64,000 bases of DNA, taken from the NCBI RefSeq assembly GCF_902635505.1, contig NC_045427.1:55578539-55642538 (forward strand). Reading direction: 5' to 3'. Each line of letters starts with the position of its first letter. Position 1 is the stretch's first letter. A program made the position numbers and the translations under genes. Under the pieces are notes generated by a model, which was given only the letters and a program-made list of their open reading frames with translations, was not told the origin of the DNA and did no database searches. This stretch comes from Sarcophilus harrisii. Its lineage: Eukaryota > Chordata > Mammalia > Dasyuromorphia > Dasyuridae. Below, one piece after another: positions 42,440 to 54,870 of the stretch.

Positions 42440-42456
42440 CCAGCAGGGGGCACTGG
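42440..42456 (+). promoter_or_regulatory. Candidate CTCF binding site
   Basis: CCAGCAGGGGGCACTGG matches the CTCF core (CCASYAGRKGGCRS) at every strong position. It lies about 135 nt beyond the ESRP2 poly(A) site, between the two convergent genes, where an insulator is plausible. Only the motif is seen. Confidence 0.55.
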
Positions 42457-43779
42457 TGGCTCACGCGAGGCTGGGGCTGCTGACCTCTCATCCCGGCCTC
42501 CCTCTGCCGAGAGGAGGGATGCTTGCAACGGGAAAGGCTGCCCCCTTGTGGATTCCCAGGGAAGGCAGTGTTGCTTGTGCGATACCCGCTCTGTCTCGAG
42601 CCTAGCTGTCCGGCTTCACAGGCCTCGATTTAGTTGGAGAAGGAGGGGGTTAGACAGGAAGACTGAATGTTGAGTTAACGTTGTTTTTCTATGAGCCATA
42701 GTGAGCGGCTCACCTCGGCCTGAGGTACATCCTGGCCCAAGTGCAGGGAGGTGTGCTGGGCTCTTTTGGCCCGTTATGCCTTAATGTGACCTCCGAACCT
42801 TGTCCTGTAGGTGGGTGATGTTTCAGAGTGTGGCCTGGTGTGATGCTGTCTCAATCGTTTCGTTTATGCGCCACTATAGATTTTTATGACCCAGAAGTTT
42901 ATTTTTTCACGTTAGTGATGTCTTTTTTTCCCCACAAGTGTTAACTTCCCAGTGACCCTTGTTTCCCGTGGTACTTTGACCCCTTTAGCAGAGTAGAATT
43001 AAGCATAGGAAGCCCAGACTCTAGTCACGTACGTGTGACAGTACAGGTCATCCTGTACCCAGGGTCACTTAGCCTCTGCCAAAACAAGGGATGTTTTACT
43101 CTCTCCTAAGGTTGGGATTGGTCACTGTAGAGATTGAAATTTGGTGGTTTCCATGACTGTACATGATTGTATAAGTTTGGTTTTGCATCTCTGAATTCTT
43201 TGTCTTTGTCATTTCTTTACATTAGAAGAAATAGGAAGAATTCAGAAAAGCTGGAATAGTTTCCATAGTTTCCTAGAGATGAGACTTTGAAGAGGGAAGG
43301 GATTGGAGAGAGACAGAGAAGGGAATTTTCTTTTTATATACACACTGTTGATAGATTCTGGTTGTGGAAGAGTGTTCATCATGAGAAGGAGGGAAAATTA
43401 AGGACAAAGTATGCAAATTCTCAAGCCAAGGGAAAAACCAAAGGTGACTTCCACTTCCAAGTTGTGATACTGGTCAACAAGCAATTGGGAAGTTTAGGAT
43501 TGGGCAAGCAGGGGAACAATTGGAAACACTTTGTCTCTATCAGAGTGAGGATGTTCCCTTGACCATATTAATGATTAATTTCGTGAGAACTTGACAAAGT
43601 ATTATTTTTGATAGAGAACTCGTCCCTCTAGATGTTTTTGATGAAATGAAGCCGTCCATGAGGTAATAAGTCATATGAGATTTCCATAAATCAAATGTAA
43701 TGGGTCTGAACAAGTGCTAGTAAAAACCTACCCAAAATTGACTTAGATAAAAGACCCTGTCTGTCGTTTCTAAGGGCAG

Positions 43780-43920
43780 CTGGCAACACAATGGATGAAA
43801 CATTAGGCCAGGGATTTTGACATCCCAAGGCCAAATCTGGCCTACAACACATCTGCTGCGTAACTGGGCAAGGCCTCAGTTTCCTCATCTTAAGCTGGAA
43901 AGGAAATGTTAAACCACTCC
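43780..43920 (+). repeat. tRNA-like SINE, sense
   Basis: GGCAGCTGGCAACACAATGG, GGCCAAATCTGGCC, TAACTGGGCAAGGCCTCAG and TTTCCTCATCTTAAGCTGG are in sense order. Confidence 0.6.
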
Positions 43921-44317
43921 ACCACAAAAACATGTATATGTTTCAGATTTGGTAGTTTTAAAAATGATAGGTGGCTGGAAGAGGGTACTACAAGGCAGAG
44001 TCAGAAAGGAGTAGGTGGCCTAGGAATGGAGTTTGGCATTATAATCTGGACTCTGACCAAAATCACAAAGAATCTGGAACAGCATCGGGACACGAGGCAA
44101 CTTGGTCAAGTGTAAATGTCTGGCATTCAGGTTCTGGCGGTGTGACCCATGCCGTTGTAGCACAAAGGTGGTTACACTGGAAATCCTGAAGAGATGATGG
44201 CCTTTTTGCTTCCTTTGTTTTGTTTTTGGACTACTGGCTATTTTCCTGGTTGGGAGAGGCTGTAGGGAAAAGCCCTTTGCCTGTGGCTTTGCACTGTTGA
44301 TTAAATGAGGACACACA

Positions 44318-44338
44318 TTTGATCTTTCATCATTTATT
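44318..44338 (-). terminator. NFATC3: NFATC3 poly(A) signal
   Basis: On the - strand AATAAA (44333-44338) is followed about 20 nt later by the GU-rich element AATGTGTGTCC, so cleavage is expected near 44318. A second AATAAA at 44380-44385 (- strand, in CATAAAATAAAGGG) lies slightly upstream and could give a marginally shorter transcript. Confidence 0.7.
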
Positions 44339-47202
44339 TCAGCACTATGATTGAAAAGCCTCAAATACTAATTCTTCCCTTTATTTTATGCAAGTAGCAC
44401 TGCAATCATAAAACTTACAAAATGTTTGAAATACAAAATGTACATGAAATTACAATGTTACGTAGCTCTGTAAACATAATCTAGCACAGTTTATGAATCT
44501 TTAAATATAAAAGATTGCGGACCCATCTCTAAGCCTCAAGGAATGACGTCCATTCTGAATTATCAAAAATAGTTTCAAAGCACGGGTCGGGCTCAGCCCT
44601 TAGTCCCTTTTTCTCTTTGGTTTGCCAAGGAGTCCCACCGACCTGGTCAGGTTACCAGGAGAAAGCTAATGGACACTTCGGGGATTTGTTTTTCGGAAAA
44701 TTGCTCGCAGCCCACTTATCGAATGCACAGAAATCCCATGGGCTTCCTAATTTAGTCCTGTCCCCCCTCCCTCCCACCTGGGTGGCTAGTGTATCCTGTC
44801 TCCCAGACTCGCCCAAGCCTTGCCACCTCCCCTCCTGTGGATTCTGTGAAGACTTCCATTTGCACCATTTGCATAGCCCAACAATGGAGGGTCGTGTGCT
44901 TTTTAGACCATTACATTGCACATAGTTTTTTGTTTGTTTTTTAACAGTCTTTAGGATACAAGCCAGAAAAATATTAAGACCCTTTATACTGAAGCTCTTA
45001 AAAGGCAGATACAAAACTGTTTACATATCCAAAGCATTTTTTTATATAGGAAAGCATTTCTAGGTCTACAGGCATCAAGGTATTTAAAGGCATCAGGAAA
45101 TTTAGTTTAGTGCATAGCAACTTGGGATTGTACAGGCTTTCACACTGACCTACTGCAGAGCCCCACTAAGGATTACTACAGTGATTCTAACTGAGAAGGT
45201 CCCCAGCAACTTTCTGGGTTTGGGAGCTCTAGATACTCTACACTGAGAGCATTAAACTCCTTACTCATGCAGATTCCCCACTACAGGTCCTTCAAGACAG
45301 ATTATTCACAGTTATGAAACTTGCCAACAATAGGTGAGGAAAGTAGCTTCAGGAAACAAAAAAACATGACTATGCTATGTAGGGGCAGCTCAGGCAAAGC
45401 TAAAGGGATGTCCCTCTTAAGTGACTTTCACGTGAAAAGGTGAATAGTATTCATCAAAAAAGCAAACCCACTCTTGAAATTACAAAAAAGACTTTTAAAA
45501 GTCTCCATAATGATGAGCGTGGATCAACTGTGATGACAATTCATAAGTGGCAGTATTTTCTTGAAGAGCAAACCCATTCTAAAGAATACCACTGGCAAAT
45601 GCTTTTTAAAAACAAACTTCTTTATCCTGAAGGGAATTGAGGGGAATACCTGAGGACACTTAAGATTCAATCCCAGGAATATTGTCTATATCTCAATGTA
45701 CACTCGGTAGCAAGTTCTTGTTCAATTATTAGTGGTAATCACTCCAAAAAGAAGTCAGCCATAGGAGAAATAATATTCCTGGGTAAAGCTGTATTTAACA
45801 GTGGGGAAAAAACTCACCCTACGTTCCACAGCAATTAAATTCCTCAGGAACAACCGAGTCCCAACTTGGCTAAAACTAGCTTTACAAAATCATGGTTTAT
45901 TCTATCAAGGATGAAGTTTACAAAGAACCCTCAGCACCCCAAACAAAAAGCCCCTTAGATTAAAAAAAAAATTTAAGCCATTAACATAGATGGTAGTAAT
46001 GTTGGAATTAATTCAGATTATAGAAAGAAACCCATTTTCAAACGTGTGGCAGGCAGGCCCTGGCCTATGTAATACCAGCTCAACAAATTTTAAATTCTTC
46101 TAGGAGGCAATTAGTTGACCTATTTAATTAAAAACAGTTCTTAACTCGATATTCTCATGTTTTCTATGCTCTTACCACTATAACTTTTCAAAGGTACACT
46201 CATCCCGACAGCCGATAGATTCTTAAAAGGGAGAAGACTGAAGTCAATAGCAGGAAACTCCTAAAACCAAACATCAGAGTTTCTTTGAGCCTCGCTTAGA
46301 GAAAGCTAGAGTCTCTGAAAAGGATTACAAAGAAGAATTTTAGCAAGAATAAAGCTTCTGCAAATGTTTTCCTATTTTCTCTAAGAAAAAGCTGTGAAGG
46401 AGAAATTTCATTTAGAATCCCAACTTTTACACAGGACTCTGAGTGAGGACTCTCAATTTCGGTATGAAAGCTGTATGAGAAGATTACCTTAAAGTTATCA
46501 AAAATTTGCATTTTGGAATGTCATTTCTATCCCAACACTTGCAATGATGGAATGGGCTCTTCTCAATTCTTCAAATAACATTTATAAAGAAGTGCAGAGC
46601 TACAGTTTGCTTTACTTCCTATCGATCTACAACATCCCCAAGACGTCATTTTTGTGCAGAGGCTTCGGCTGGTGGGTCTCTCTGCCCCTGGTTCTCTTTT
46701 TAAAACATCAAAGCTGGAAGGCCTTTCTAATGATAAGAAGCAATAGGAACCATTCCTAACTATTCTATGAAGCTTGCCTAAAAAAAGCTGCATAAAGAAG
46801 GTGGATTAGATCTTTCCTCAAATTCAGGGCAGGCTGGGATTATCAGAGCACACCTTCACACTTTTAAAGCACCCCTGATATAAAAGTATTCTCTTTAAAT
46901 GCAGAAAAAGCAAAGCTCACTTTTAAATAGCACAAATATCCTATGTTTCTTGGTTTTTACAAAGTTCATTTGTACACTGTCCAAGATTTAGAAATGCTGT
47001 CCCTATGTCAAAAAATGGCACCCACAAAAGGGGCAATGCAAAGAACACAGTTTCCAGTTCATGAAGGCCACAGAATTGGAAGCACAATAGGTCAAAGAAG
47101 AAATGGTAGACAAAGAGTTATTCAGGGAAGTGAACATCTAGTTGCAAGGGTCACCATTTCTAGACTCCATCTGATATTCTTGAATCCAGTGAATCTGGGA
47201 TC
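44318..47202 (-). other. NFATC3: NFATC3 3' UTR
   Basis: About 2.9 kb of moderately AT-rich sequence with almost no interspersed repeats, in contrast to both flanks, runs from the NFATC3 stop to a poly(A) signal. Length and lack of repeats fit the long 3' UTR of NFATC3. Short open frames here are not genes. Confidence 0.75.
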
Positions 47203-47282
47203 TCATGACGGAGGCTGAATTGTCACTGATGTTCCTCGTGAAACTGATATCTGGGACATATCTCTTCCTATGATTTCATTTA
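47203..47282 (-). CDS. NFATC3: NFATC3 terminal coding segment (C terminus)
   Basis: On the - strand, after an acceptor TTTTTTTCAG (AG at 47283-47284), the frame reads (V)NEIIGRDMSQISVS and nine further residues (RGTSVTIQPPS with the shared S) before TGA at 47203-47205. The first codon is split (G|TA). VNEIIGRD[ML]SQIS is the conserved C-terminal tail of the NFAT calcineurin-regulated transcription factors, and DMSQIS points to NFATC3 rather than NFATC1, NFATC2 or NFATC4. Convergent placement next to ESRP2 agrees with human 16q22. The extreme C terminus differs from the human sequence I remember, which is expected because NFAT C termini vary by isoform and species. All other NFATC3 exons lie beyond the right edge. 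Confidence 0.9.
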
Positions 47283-47435
47283 CTGAAAAAAAGAAAAAAA
47301 GGTAATGTTATTTTCATAGTCCTTAATTGAATTGGCATATGCCAATTATGACATGCAACTTTGGAATAATTTTTGCTGTTAGTCTGAGTGTAGATTTATT
47401 TTATTTTTTTTTCTTTTTGGCAGGAAATTTTTATT

Positions 47436-47590
47436 TTTTAAAAAATTTTAATAGCCTTTTATTTACAGGTTATATGTATGGGCAACTTTACAGCATTGAC
47501 AATTGCCAAACCTCTTGTTCCAATTTTTCCCCTCCTTCCCCCCACTCCCTCCCCCAGATGGCATGATGACCAGTAGATGTTCAACTCACA
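47436..47590 (-). repeat. L1 3' end close to the NFATC3 terminal exon
   Basis: TAATAGCCTTTTATTTACAGG, GACAATTGCCAAACCTCTTG and CCAGATGGCATGATGACCAG match the antisense L1 3' UTR. It lies about 150 nt from the NFATC3 last acceptor, in the same orientation as the gene. Confidence 0.85.
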
Positions 47591-48134
47591 TACCTATAAA
47601 GCCATGCAATAAAAAGCCCACGTTCAAATTTCTAAATTGGGTGGCATAAGAAAAAAGGGAAAATGAGTTTCAAATAAAGTATACAAGGTGTTTCCTCCAA
47701 AAGGTATCTCAATTTTCCCTTTACTTCTTATATGGAAAAGATACTGATCAGAAAGATTGCATAATACAAAGGAATCTAGTCCATCCCTCACATTTTACAG
47801 AAAGGCAAACTAGGGCCCAAAGAAGAGCCTTGCTCAAGATCCTAAGTGCACCCCACAGAAAACCTCCCATGATTCCCAGTGAAAAATGCTCAGCTTTCAT
47901 TATTCTCAGAGTAAAGTTTCATCTTCTGCAACCCACTAAGAGACTTCAACAACACATCAGCTCTTTGAGATTGTCTGATTATGGCCATTACCAGCATCTC
48001 TCACAAACACTGTTTTGGATCTAAGATTTTCAGGCTATTTAAGGAAACTTGTATGTGTTTTCAGGTAAACACACATTGAAAAGAGTAATGGAAAAAAAAA
48101 AAAAAAGGAAAAAGCACTCTGGAGATAATACATA

Positions 48135-48190
48135 AGGTTAAGGGAATTAAAACTATTTCACATCAGGTTAAGGGAATTAAAACTATTTCA
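48135..48190 (+). repeat. Perfect 30-bp-period tandem duplication
   Basis: A 26-nt string beginning AGGTTAAGGG is repeated exactly at 48135-48160 and 48165-48190. Confidence 0.95.
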
Positions 48191-49489
48191 CTATCACTAA
48201 ATACGAACAGTATGGGATTTGGGAAAGAAATTGTAGTGCTCCCATTTTCCACTCTATTTGTGCCTTGTGACATTCGGGGCAAGGTCTTTTTTTCCCCACC
48301 AACTCTCTAGATGCCAGAGAAAAGCAATACGTGTTACTGAATGAATGGTCCAGTGTATTTTATATAAAAACAATTGCCTAAGGTTCAATCTTCAACGTTG
48401 ACAGGACAGACATCAGAGGCCGTCTGAGCTTGCAGTAGCTCTGCTTTGGTTTAATCCCTAGGAACCCATCCTTGCTCCTTTTTCCCAGCCTATCCTCTGT
48501 TAGGTTGAACCAATGCCTGCTTTCCTCAATCTGTCCAGACTTGTGATTTCTCCATGGAGAAACTCTGCTCCACCAACACAACTCTTGCAACTTCAAGCCA
48601 AAGGCCTGCTTTATCCAGGATCACTCGGGGCCAATGCCTGAGGGTATCTAGCCTGGCTTCCTGCAGCTCCCAGCACAACCTAAAAGCAATCCCCTATCCG
48701 TGTGTGTAGCAAAGCTGGAATTTTAATCCTCACTAGGTAGGAGTGGCAACTCGGGGAATTGAGATTTCAGAGTGTTCTTAGGAGCAGCTGCTTTTTCAGA
48801 ACTGGTCACCCTACCTACACTTTGTAATTAAGTAATCCTTCAGTGTAATAGGAACCTTGTAAGGATATCCTGGTCAATATTTAACAATAGGCAACCCAAA
48901 GATGCAGAACATGCTTTTAAAGTTAATCTGCTTTATTAACATTTTCTCTACCCGTTTCTTAAGTCACTCAAGAAAACATTAAGCCAAACCCCAATTAGTG
49001 TGCAGATTTCTAAGGCGTTTTGAGTACTGACATGGAGTGCTAGAATGTCAGAACTGAACATGACCTTAAACACTAATGCGAGCCTCAGAGATCATTAGGC
49101 CATATAAATGCAGGATGGCTGGTGATCAATCGTCATTCTACCGTTCTTTCTGCCATTTTTTGACATAGGGACAGCATTTCTAAATCATTTGTGTGGAAGT
49201 CATTCTTTACTTAGAAACATTTTGAAGGGCTTACTACGTTCTTCAGTGTGACTTAAGTAGGATTAAATTTTCTGATTTGAGGGAGCTGGACATATACCAA
49301 TGTAAACGCAAACTCTGATTTGCTCCATTATTATTGGTTAAGAGGATTCACAGGTATCCTTTGTTATATAAGAATCCAGCCAAACTGAGTGTGAACTACT
49401 ACTCCTCAGAATACACAATGGTATTCAAAGTCTCCACGGGAGGCCCTAAAGAGTAGCCTCCCCTAGCTAAGTATGGAGTTTTTATCTCA

Positions 49490-49730
49490 TACGCAAAGAA
49501 TAGCTAGGTGTCAGAGCACAGAGTCTAGAGGCAGAAAGACTCCCCTTCAAGTTCAAATCCAGCTTCAGACACTTCCCAGCTGTGTGACCACAGGCAAATC
49601 TTGTCATCCCGTGTACCTTAGTACACGTCATCTGTAAAATGAGCTGGAGAAGGAAATGGGAATCCTTCTTTGCCCAGAAAACTTCAAATAAGAGTCTGAC
49701 ACAACTGAAAAGCTGGAACAAAAACACCCA
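49490..49730 (+). repeat. RTE-tailed SINE, sense, near full length
   Basis: ATAGCTAGGTGTCAGAGC, CTTCAGACACTTCCCAGC, AAAATGAGCTGGAGAAGG and the RTE-like tail AAGAGTCTGACACAACTGAA are present. Confidence 0.85.
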
Positions 49731-49834
49731 ATTTTTTCAAAATGGCTCCTTATAGTTTCACAGCTAATCATTTTAGATAACCTATTTTAATTCCTTGCTT
49801 TACCAAAGCCTGTCATTTATAAATCCTACACACA

Positions 49835-50440
49835 TCATGGATCTCATTCCAGGAATGGCTTCCTCTCCCTTAATCCCCCTTCTCACTAGTCTTTACCCTC
49901 TTCCCGTGCTCTGCCCACCTCTTTCCCCTCTTCATACCCTCCTCTTCCCACTACCATCCCAAATCTCTTCTACTCCTGGTGGCCCTCACTTCTTAGGAAA
50001 GTCACCTACCCTGCACAACAGCCTGGCTGCCAGCCTCACCATTCAACAAACAGGCTTCTCTCCAGAATCATCAGCAGTCTTTTCATTGCCACTTCTAAGG
50101 GCCTTTTTTTTCAAACTTTATCCTCCACATATACCCTCAGTCCTTGACACTGTTGACTGTCCTTTTCCCGCAGGTATCACAGGGCACTTTCTGGGATCCT
50201 TTCTCTTCTCCCTCTCTACCACTTCAGTTGGGGATCCCATCAGTTACTATGGATTTAAGTATCACCTCACTGGATGACTTCCAGATTTACTTATTCAGAA
50301 CTATCTGCTCCGCTCTCTGCTGCTCCTATTGCCCAGTGGAAATCTCAAATTGGCTAGACACAGAAACCTCAAATTCACCATGTCCACCATTTTTTCCCTA
50401 AAAGGAATGGGGCTCTACACTTTGAGGGCACCAGATCTGC
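49835..50440 (+). repeat. L2 LINE ORF2 (reverse transcriptase) remnant, sense
   Basis: The order TTCTCTCCAGAATCATCAGC, CCTTGACACTGTTGACTGTC (L-D-T-V-D, L2 RT motif F-D-T-V-D), TTCTCTTCTCCCTCTCTACC and TTGGGGATCCCATCAGTTAC follows L2 ORF2. Frames are broken. Confidence 0.7.
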
Positions 50441-50479
50441 ACCCTCGGTGGCACCCTCAACTCCTCAATTACCCTTCCC

Positions 50480-51370
50480 ATAGTTAATGTCAAGTTCTTT
50501 CAAATTTACCTTTGGGCATAAATAGCTGGATCAATTCGCTTTTCCACCAACAATGCATTAATTAAGAACTCCAATATTTCCTTTTTTGTCATATCAACCA
50601 ATTTGAGTTGTAAACTAATTTACATTTCTCTGTTCAAGTGATCTTGTAACACTCTCTCCTTTTTTTGGTCCTAAATTATTCTCTTATTTATAGATCACAG
50701 TAAATTAGATTCTTAATTTATCACCTTTTATGTCTAAATTTTTATCTTGGTAAGATTTTGTCCACACCTAATTTCTGCCATTTTCTGGTGGTCCTGGCAG
50801 TTTTTGTTCCAAAAGCCTCTAGATCTCTAGACCTATCACAGCTATCACCAGCAGCTGGTGGTCATTACGGTGCATTGTGTTACCTAATTTATTCCATTGA
50901 TCTATCACTTTATTTCTTATTTAGTCTCAGATTGTTCTGATGATTACCACTTTGATGATTATACACTTTGAGATCTAGTATGGCTAGGACCCGTTCCTTC
51001 ATATTTGTCTTCATTAATTCCCTTGATATACCTGAAGTTTTTTATGATTTTTTTCCTGGCTCTATAAAATAATTTGGGGGAGGGAGTTTGATTGGTATGG
51101 TACTGAATAAGTAAATTAGTTTAGGGTACAGCTGTCATTTTATTAGCTTGACCTATCCAAGAACAATTAATATTTTTTCACTTGGTTAGACCTTTGGATG
51201 AAATGTTTTATAACTGTATTCATATAGTTCCTGGGTTTGTCTTGGCAGGTAAACTCCCAAGTACTTTGTAGTATCTACAGTTATTTTATTGGTAATATAA
51301 TATAAAAATGTTGATGATTTATGTGGGTTTATTAATTGCTAATTATTCCAACTAGGAATAGACAAATAAA
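50480..51370 (-). repeat. L1 ORF2 internal fragment, antisense
   Basis: TTATTCCATTGATCTATCAC, GATTTTTTTCCTGGCTC, TGGTATGGTACTGAATAAG and TAGCTTGACCTATCCAAG correspond to the antisense middle of L1 ORF2. Confidence 0.65.
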
Positions 51371-52324
51371 TGCAAGATCTTCTAAACAATGAACAAGTGT
51401 TTGAGGGACAGCAAGAAAGAATTTATATAGGACTGAGCCTGGTCTTGGAGTAAACTCAGGATTTTAGGAATGTGATAAAAGGGTGCAGGAATGTATTCCA
51501 GGTACAGAAGAGGGAGCGGGAATGATGAATTTATCAATAAAAGCTAGTGAAGTTTGAGAAAGGAAGTGACTGAAAATATTAAATAAATTCATGACTTTAG
51601 CACTCATGTTATAAAAACAATAACTTGGAACAAATCTCAGTGAGCCCATTTGAGATACACATTTCCTGAGAAGACCATTATACTTATTTAAAAAAAAAAT
51701 TCCCCCCCCGCCCATAACAATTATTTATTTTCCTTCCCATGTTCATCCTGCCGCTTCTTCCTTGGGGAAAAAAAGAACAAGAAAAAAGAAACAATTCACA
51801 CATTGGTTAGGATCAAAAATACATGTCTTATCCTGCAATTTGAGGAAGCAAGTAGCATGATCCTGGACACTAGATCATTGATTATTGCATTTAACCAGAA
51901 TTCTTAAGTCTTTCAAAGATATTTATAAGACCTCATATTTAGCTTTCTCTTTTTTTCAATGTTTATGAACCTATTCCCTCCAGAGACAAATATGAGCAAA
52001 TGACATGAGTATCATATACAGAGGATCAAAATGTCAAGAGTTGATACTTTGATGCTTTCAATAGGCCTGTCTGTGAGTTCACAGATGTGGACACTGCCTC
52101 CAATGATGACAGCAACCATTCCACATACTTTTTCCTTTGACTCAGCCATGTTCTCCTATAAATCTTTCACAGAGGATCCACTCTGTTCATATTCTCCATG
52201 ATTCTGAAGTCTGTGGCCATGCCAAATCTTGTAATATTCTTTATGACATCTGGCATATTGAGAAATTCATATGATTTTCTCTGAATATGCATAATGGTGG
52301 GGATAGTAACCATGGGGAAGTAGG

Positions 52325-52485
52325 GGTGGAGGGAAGCTAGGTGGTGCAGTGGATAGAGCACCAGCCCCAAAGTCAGGAGGACCTGAGTTCAAATCTGACC
52401 TCAGACACTTTTAATACTTCCCAGCTGTGTGACTCTGGACAAGTCATTCAACCCTAATTGCCTCAGGAAAAAAAAAAAAAGCAAA
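52325..52485 (+). repeat. tRNA-like SINE, sense
   Basis: AAGCTAGGTGGTGCAGTGG, AGCACCAGCCCCAAAGTCAGG, CCCAGCTGTGTGACTCTGG and a poly(A) tail; well preserved. Confidence 0.9.
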
Positions 52486-52544
52486 GACATCACAAAGAAA
52501 ATAGAGTTAAAAAGCTGTTTTTCTAGTAGGAAGATATATCTATA

Positions 52545-52895
52545 AGGAAAGTTGAGTGCCACAGAATCAATGTTTTTGAATTACAGTATTGGAGAAGACA
52601 GAAGTTTCTGAGTCTTTTGCACAGCAAAGGGGTCAATTCAATCAATACTTGAAAAAAATTAATTCAAACTATTCATTGAAAGGACAAATAAAAAAGCTGA
52701 AATATTTTGGATACATAGTGAGAAGATAGGACTCACTGGAAAGCACCCTGAAATTGAGAGAGATTGAAGGCAAAAAGAGACAGGGATGGCAGAGAACAGA
52801 AGCTTGGAAAGACTTTTAAGAGATAGTAGAGGACAGAAGGGTCCTATGTTATGGTCCAGAGCGAGTCAAACACAACTGAACAATAACATCTTTAT
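52545..52895 (+). repeat. RTE (BovB-like) LINE 3' end
   Basis: AAGCTGAAATATTTTGGATACAT, GAGAGATTGAAGGCAAAAAG, GATAGTAGAGGACAGAAGGG and CAGAGCGAGTCAAACACAACTGAAC match the conserved RTE/BovB 3' end, whose tail the RTE-tailed SINEs share. Confidence 0.75.
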
Positions 52896-53549
52896 TTATT
52901 TATTTTTATTTCCCCAGAGCTTTTGCTACTTGTGAAAATGTTTTATGTTTCAAAAACCTTTCAGTGTCATTTTAGGGAAATGAGTCAAAGTTTTACCCAA
53001 TTAATGAGCTTCACTTGCCTCCATCCCCATCCCCATTTCTTCTGGCCACAAACTGTCCAAGAGCAAAAGGACATTGCAGCATTAGACAGAGTCTCCACAA
53101 GATCAATCAGTATTCCATCTAATAAGGATTAGGCAAGAACAGGCATAAGATGTCTGATTATATTCTTGTCAGGAATAAAACAACATGAAGCTATAAAAAT
53201 CCACTAAGTCCAGAAGGATTAGTCTCATAATATCCAATCCCATTTTCTACATCTGACCATGCACAAATGCTCCTTGTAAAACAAGGATTATCACTGCATT
53301 GACAGTTTTTTACATAGAAAACACTATGTAAATGTGAACTATAATTATAAACAAGGAAAGAAAAAGAAAGTTGTGGCTAAATCAATTTAATATTAATTTA
53401 AATCAAACAATATAGTCTGACAAATGTTTACTAAATGAATTGAAATGAGGAAAACACTGGTTGTCACCCCAGCAGGACACGCAGGAAGCACTGCTGTTTC
53501 TGCCTCTCCATCATCACCTCTAGGGGACCCCTTCTCTTGACCAAACAGT

Positions 53550-54060
53550 TATCATCCTAGTTCGGCTTCTCATCCAGCTAAGGTTACTGCAGTGGCCTTG
53601 TCATTGCTGTCCCTGCTTGTCTTTTCTTGCTTCTCTATACCTTACACAGTCCTTACCAAAATAATTTTCCTTAAGTGGACACCTGACTACGTGAGTCCCC
53701 CTACTTAATCAACTTGAGTGGTATCCTATTTCCTCCAGGACCAAACACAAACACTTCTGTTTAGTTTTTCAAGTCTGACACAACCTGGCCCCAAACTTAG
53801 CTTTTCAGCCTCATTAGACATTACTGTCCCTCTTTGAGTTGGAATCCAGCCAAATTGGTGCTCTGTTAGCTTATATGAACCTCACCACCACCCTGGGAAG
53901 TGGGTGTTATTATAACCCCCATTTTACTGATGAGAAAACAGACAGCAGATGAGTGACTTACTCAGGGTCACATAGCCAGTAAATGTCTAAAGCCAGATTT
54001 GAATTTGGGTCTCAATGATTTGAAGTCCAGGGCTATAACCACTGGAGTACATAGCTCACT
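53550..54060. repeat. L2 3' part (sense) then MIR-type SINE (antisense)
   Basis: CCTATTTCCTCCAGGACCAAAC and AGTCTGACACAACCTGGCCCC are sense L2. From 53860, TTATAACCCCCATTTTACTG and GGTCACATAGCCAGTAAATG are antisense MIR type. Confidence 0.65.
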
Positions 54061-54769
54061 GGTTAGGGAAGATTTCCTAGAGGCGAGGACCTCGGAGGGG
54101 GTAATAGCTGTGAATTAGCAGGGAAGGTGGTCGTTCACTTGGCCTATAAACCATTTTAATCACACAGTGACAGAATTGGAGAGCTGGAGAATTGGAGAGC
54201 ATAGTCATTAAGGATGATCCAAACCAAAAAGCCATGGGTCCTCCACTATAAGATATCTGACAGATGCCTAGAACTTGCTAGGAAGGAGAACTTTCTACCA
54301 TTATCTCTGATGAGAACCCTCTGTAAATCCTACCTCAGTTTTGCCTCGGGGACCAAGGCTGGCCTTCCCATGACAGCCCTCAGGTCAGTGAAGGCTCCCT
54401 CTCTTCCCCCTCCCCCCCAGTTGGTGAGCCTTTAGGCTTCTCTAGTGAAACATAGTAATAATGAGTCCATTCCTGTATACAACAAGGCACTGTGCCTCTC
54501 TCCTCCCTCCCCTCCCAGGCTACTCTCTAGTTTTTCTCCATTGGAATTGTTTTCCTTTGATTCTTCAGAATTTTGCTCTGTAGCGTTTCCAAGAATTAAC
54601 AGAGATCCTATCTTTCCTTTCAATCCTCCAAAATTGCCTTTCCCCAAAATCTGGGCTTCATGTATCAAACCATGTCCTGTTCTCTTCTATCATGGACTCA
54701 CAGGAGGGCATGGTTGTTCCCCTTCTGCCAATACTTCAGAACAATGGGGAAAGGGTGGGGGAAATTACT

Positions 54770-54870
54770 TGACCTTCCCTAGGGTTTCAGTTTCCTCAAC
54801 TATAAAATCAGAAAGTTGAACTATCATGTCCTCTGAGGTCCCTCACAGCTCTAGATTTATGTTTCTTTGA
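54770..54870 (+). repeat. MIR-family SINE 3' part
   Basis: TTTCAGTTTCCTCAACTATAAA and GAGGTCCCTCACAGCTCTAG are sense landmarks. A like piece is at 56940-57015. Confidence 0.6.

Larger units (their letters stand above)
42306..44317. other. Intergenic gap between convergent ESRP2 and NFATC3
   Basis: Two kilobases with no gene. It contains the CTCF-like site at 42440 and a diverged sense SINE at about 43780-43920; otherwise nothing recognisable. Confidence 0.7.

Noticed and set aside
48378-48596. 72-codon - strand open frame in the NFATC3 intron
   Set aside because: No similarity to NFATC3 or any family I know; no flanking splice acceptor with a suitable phase.
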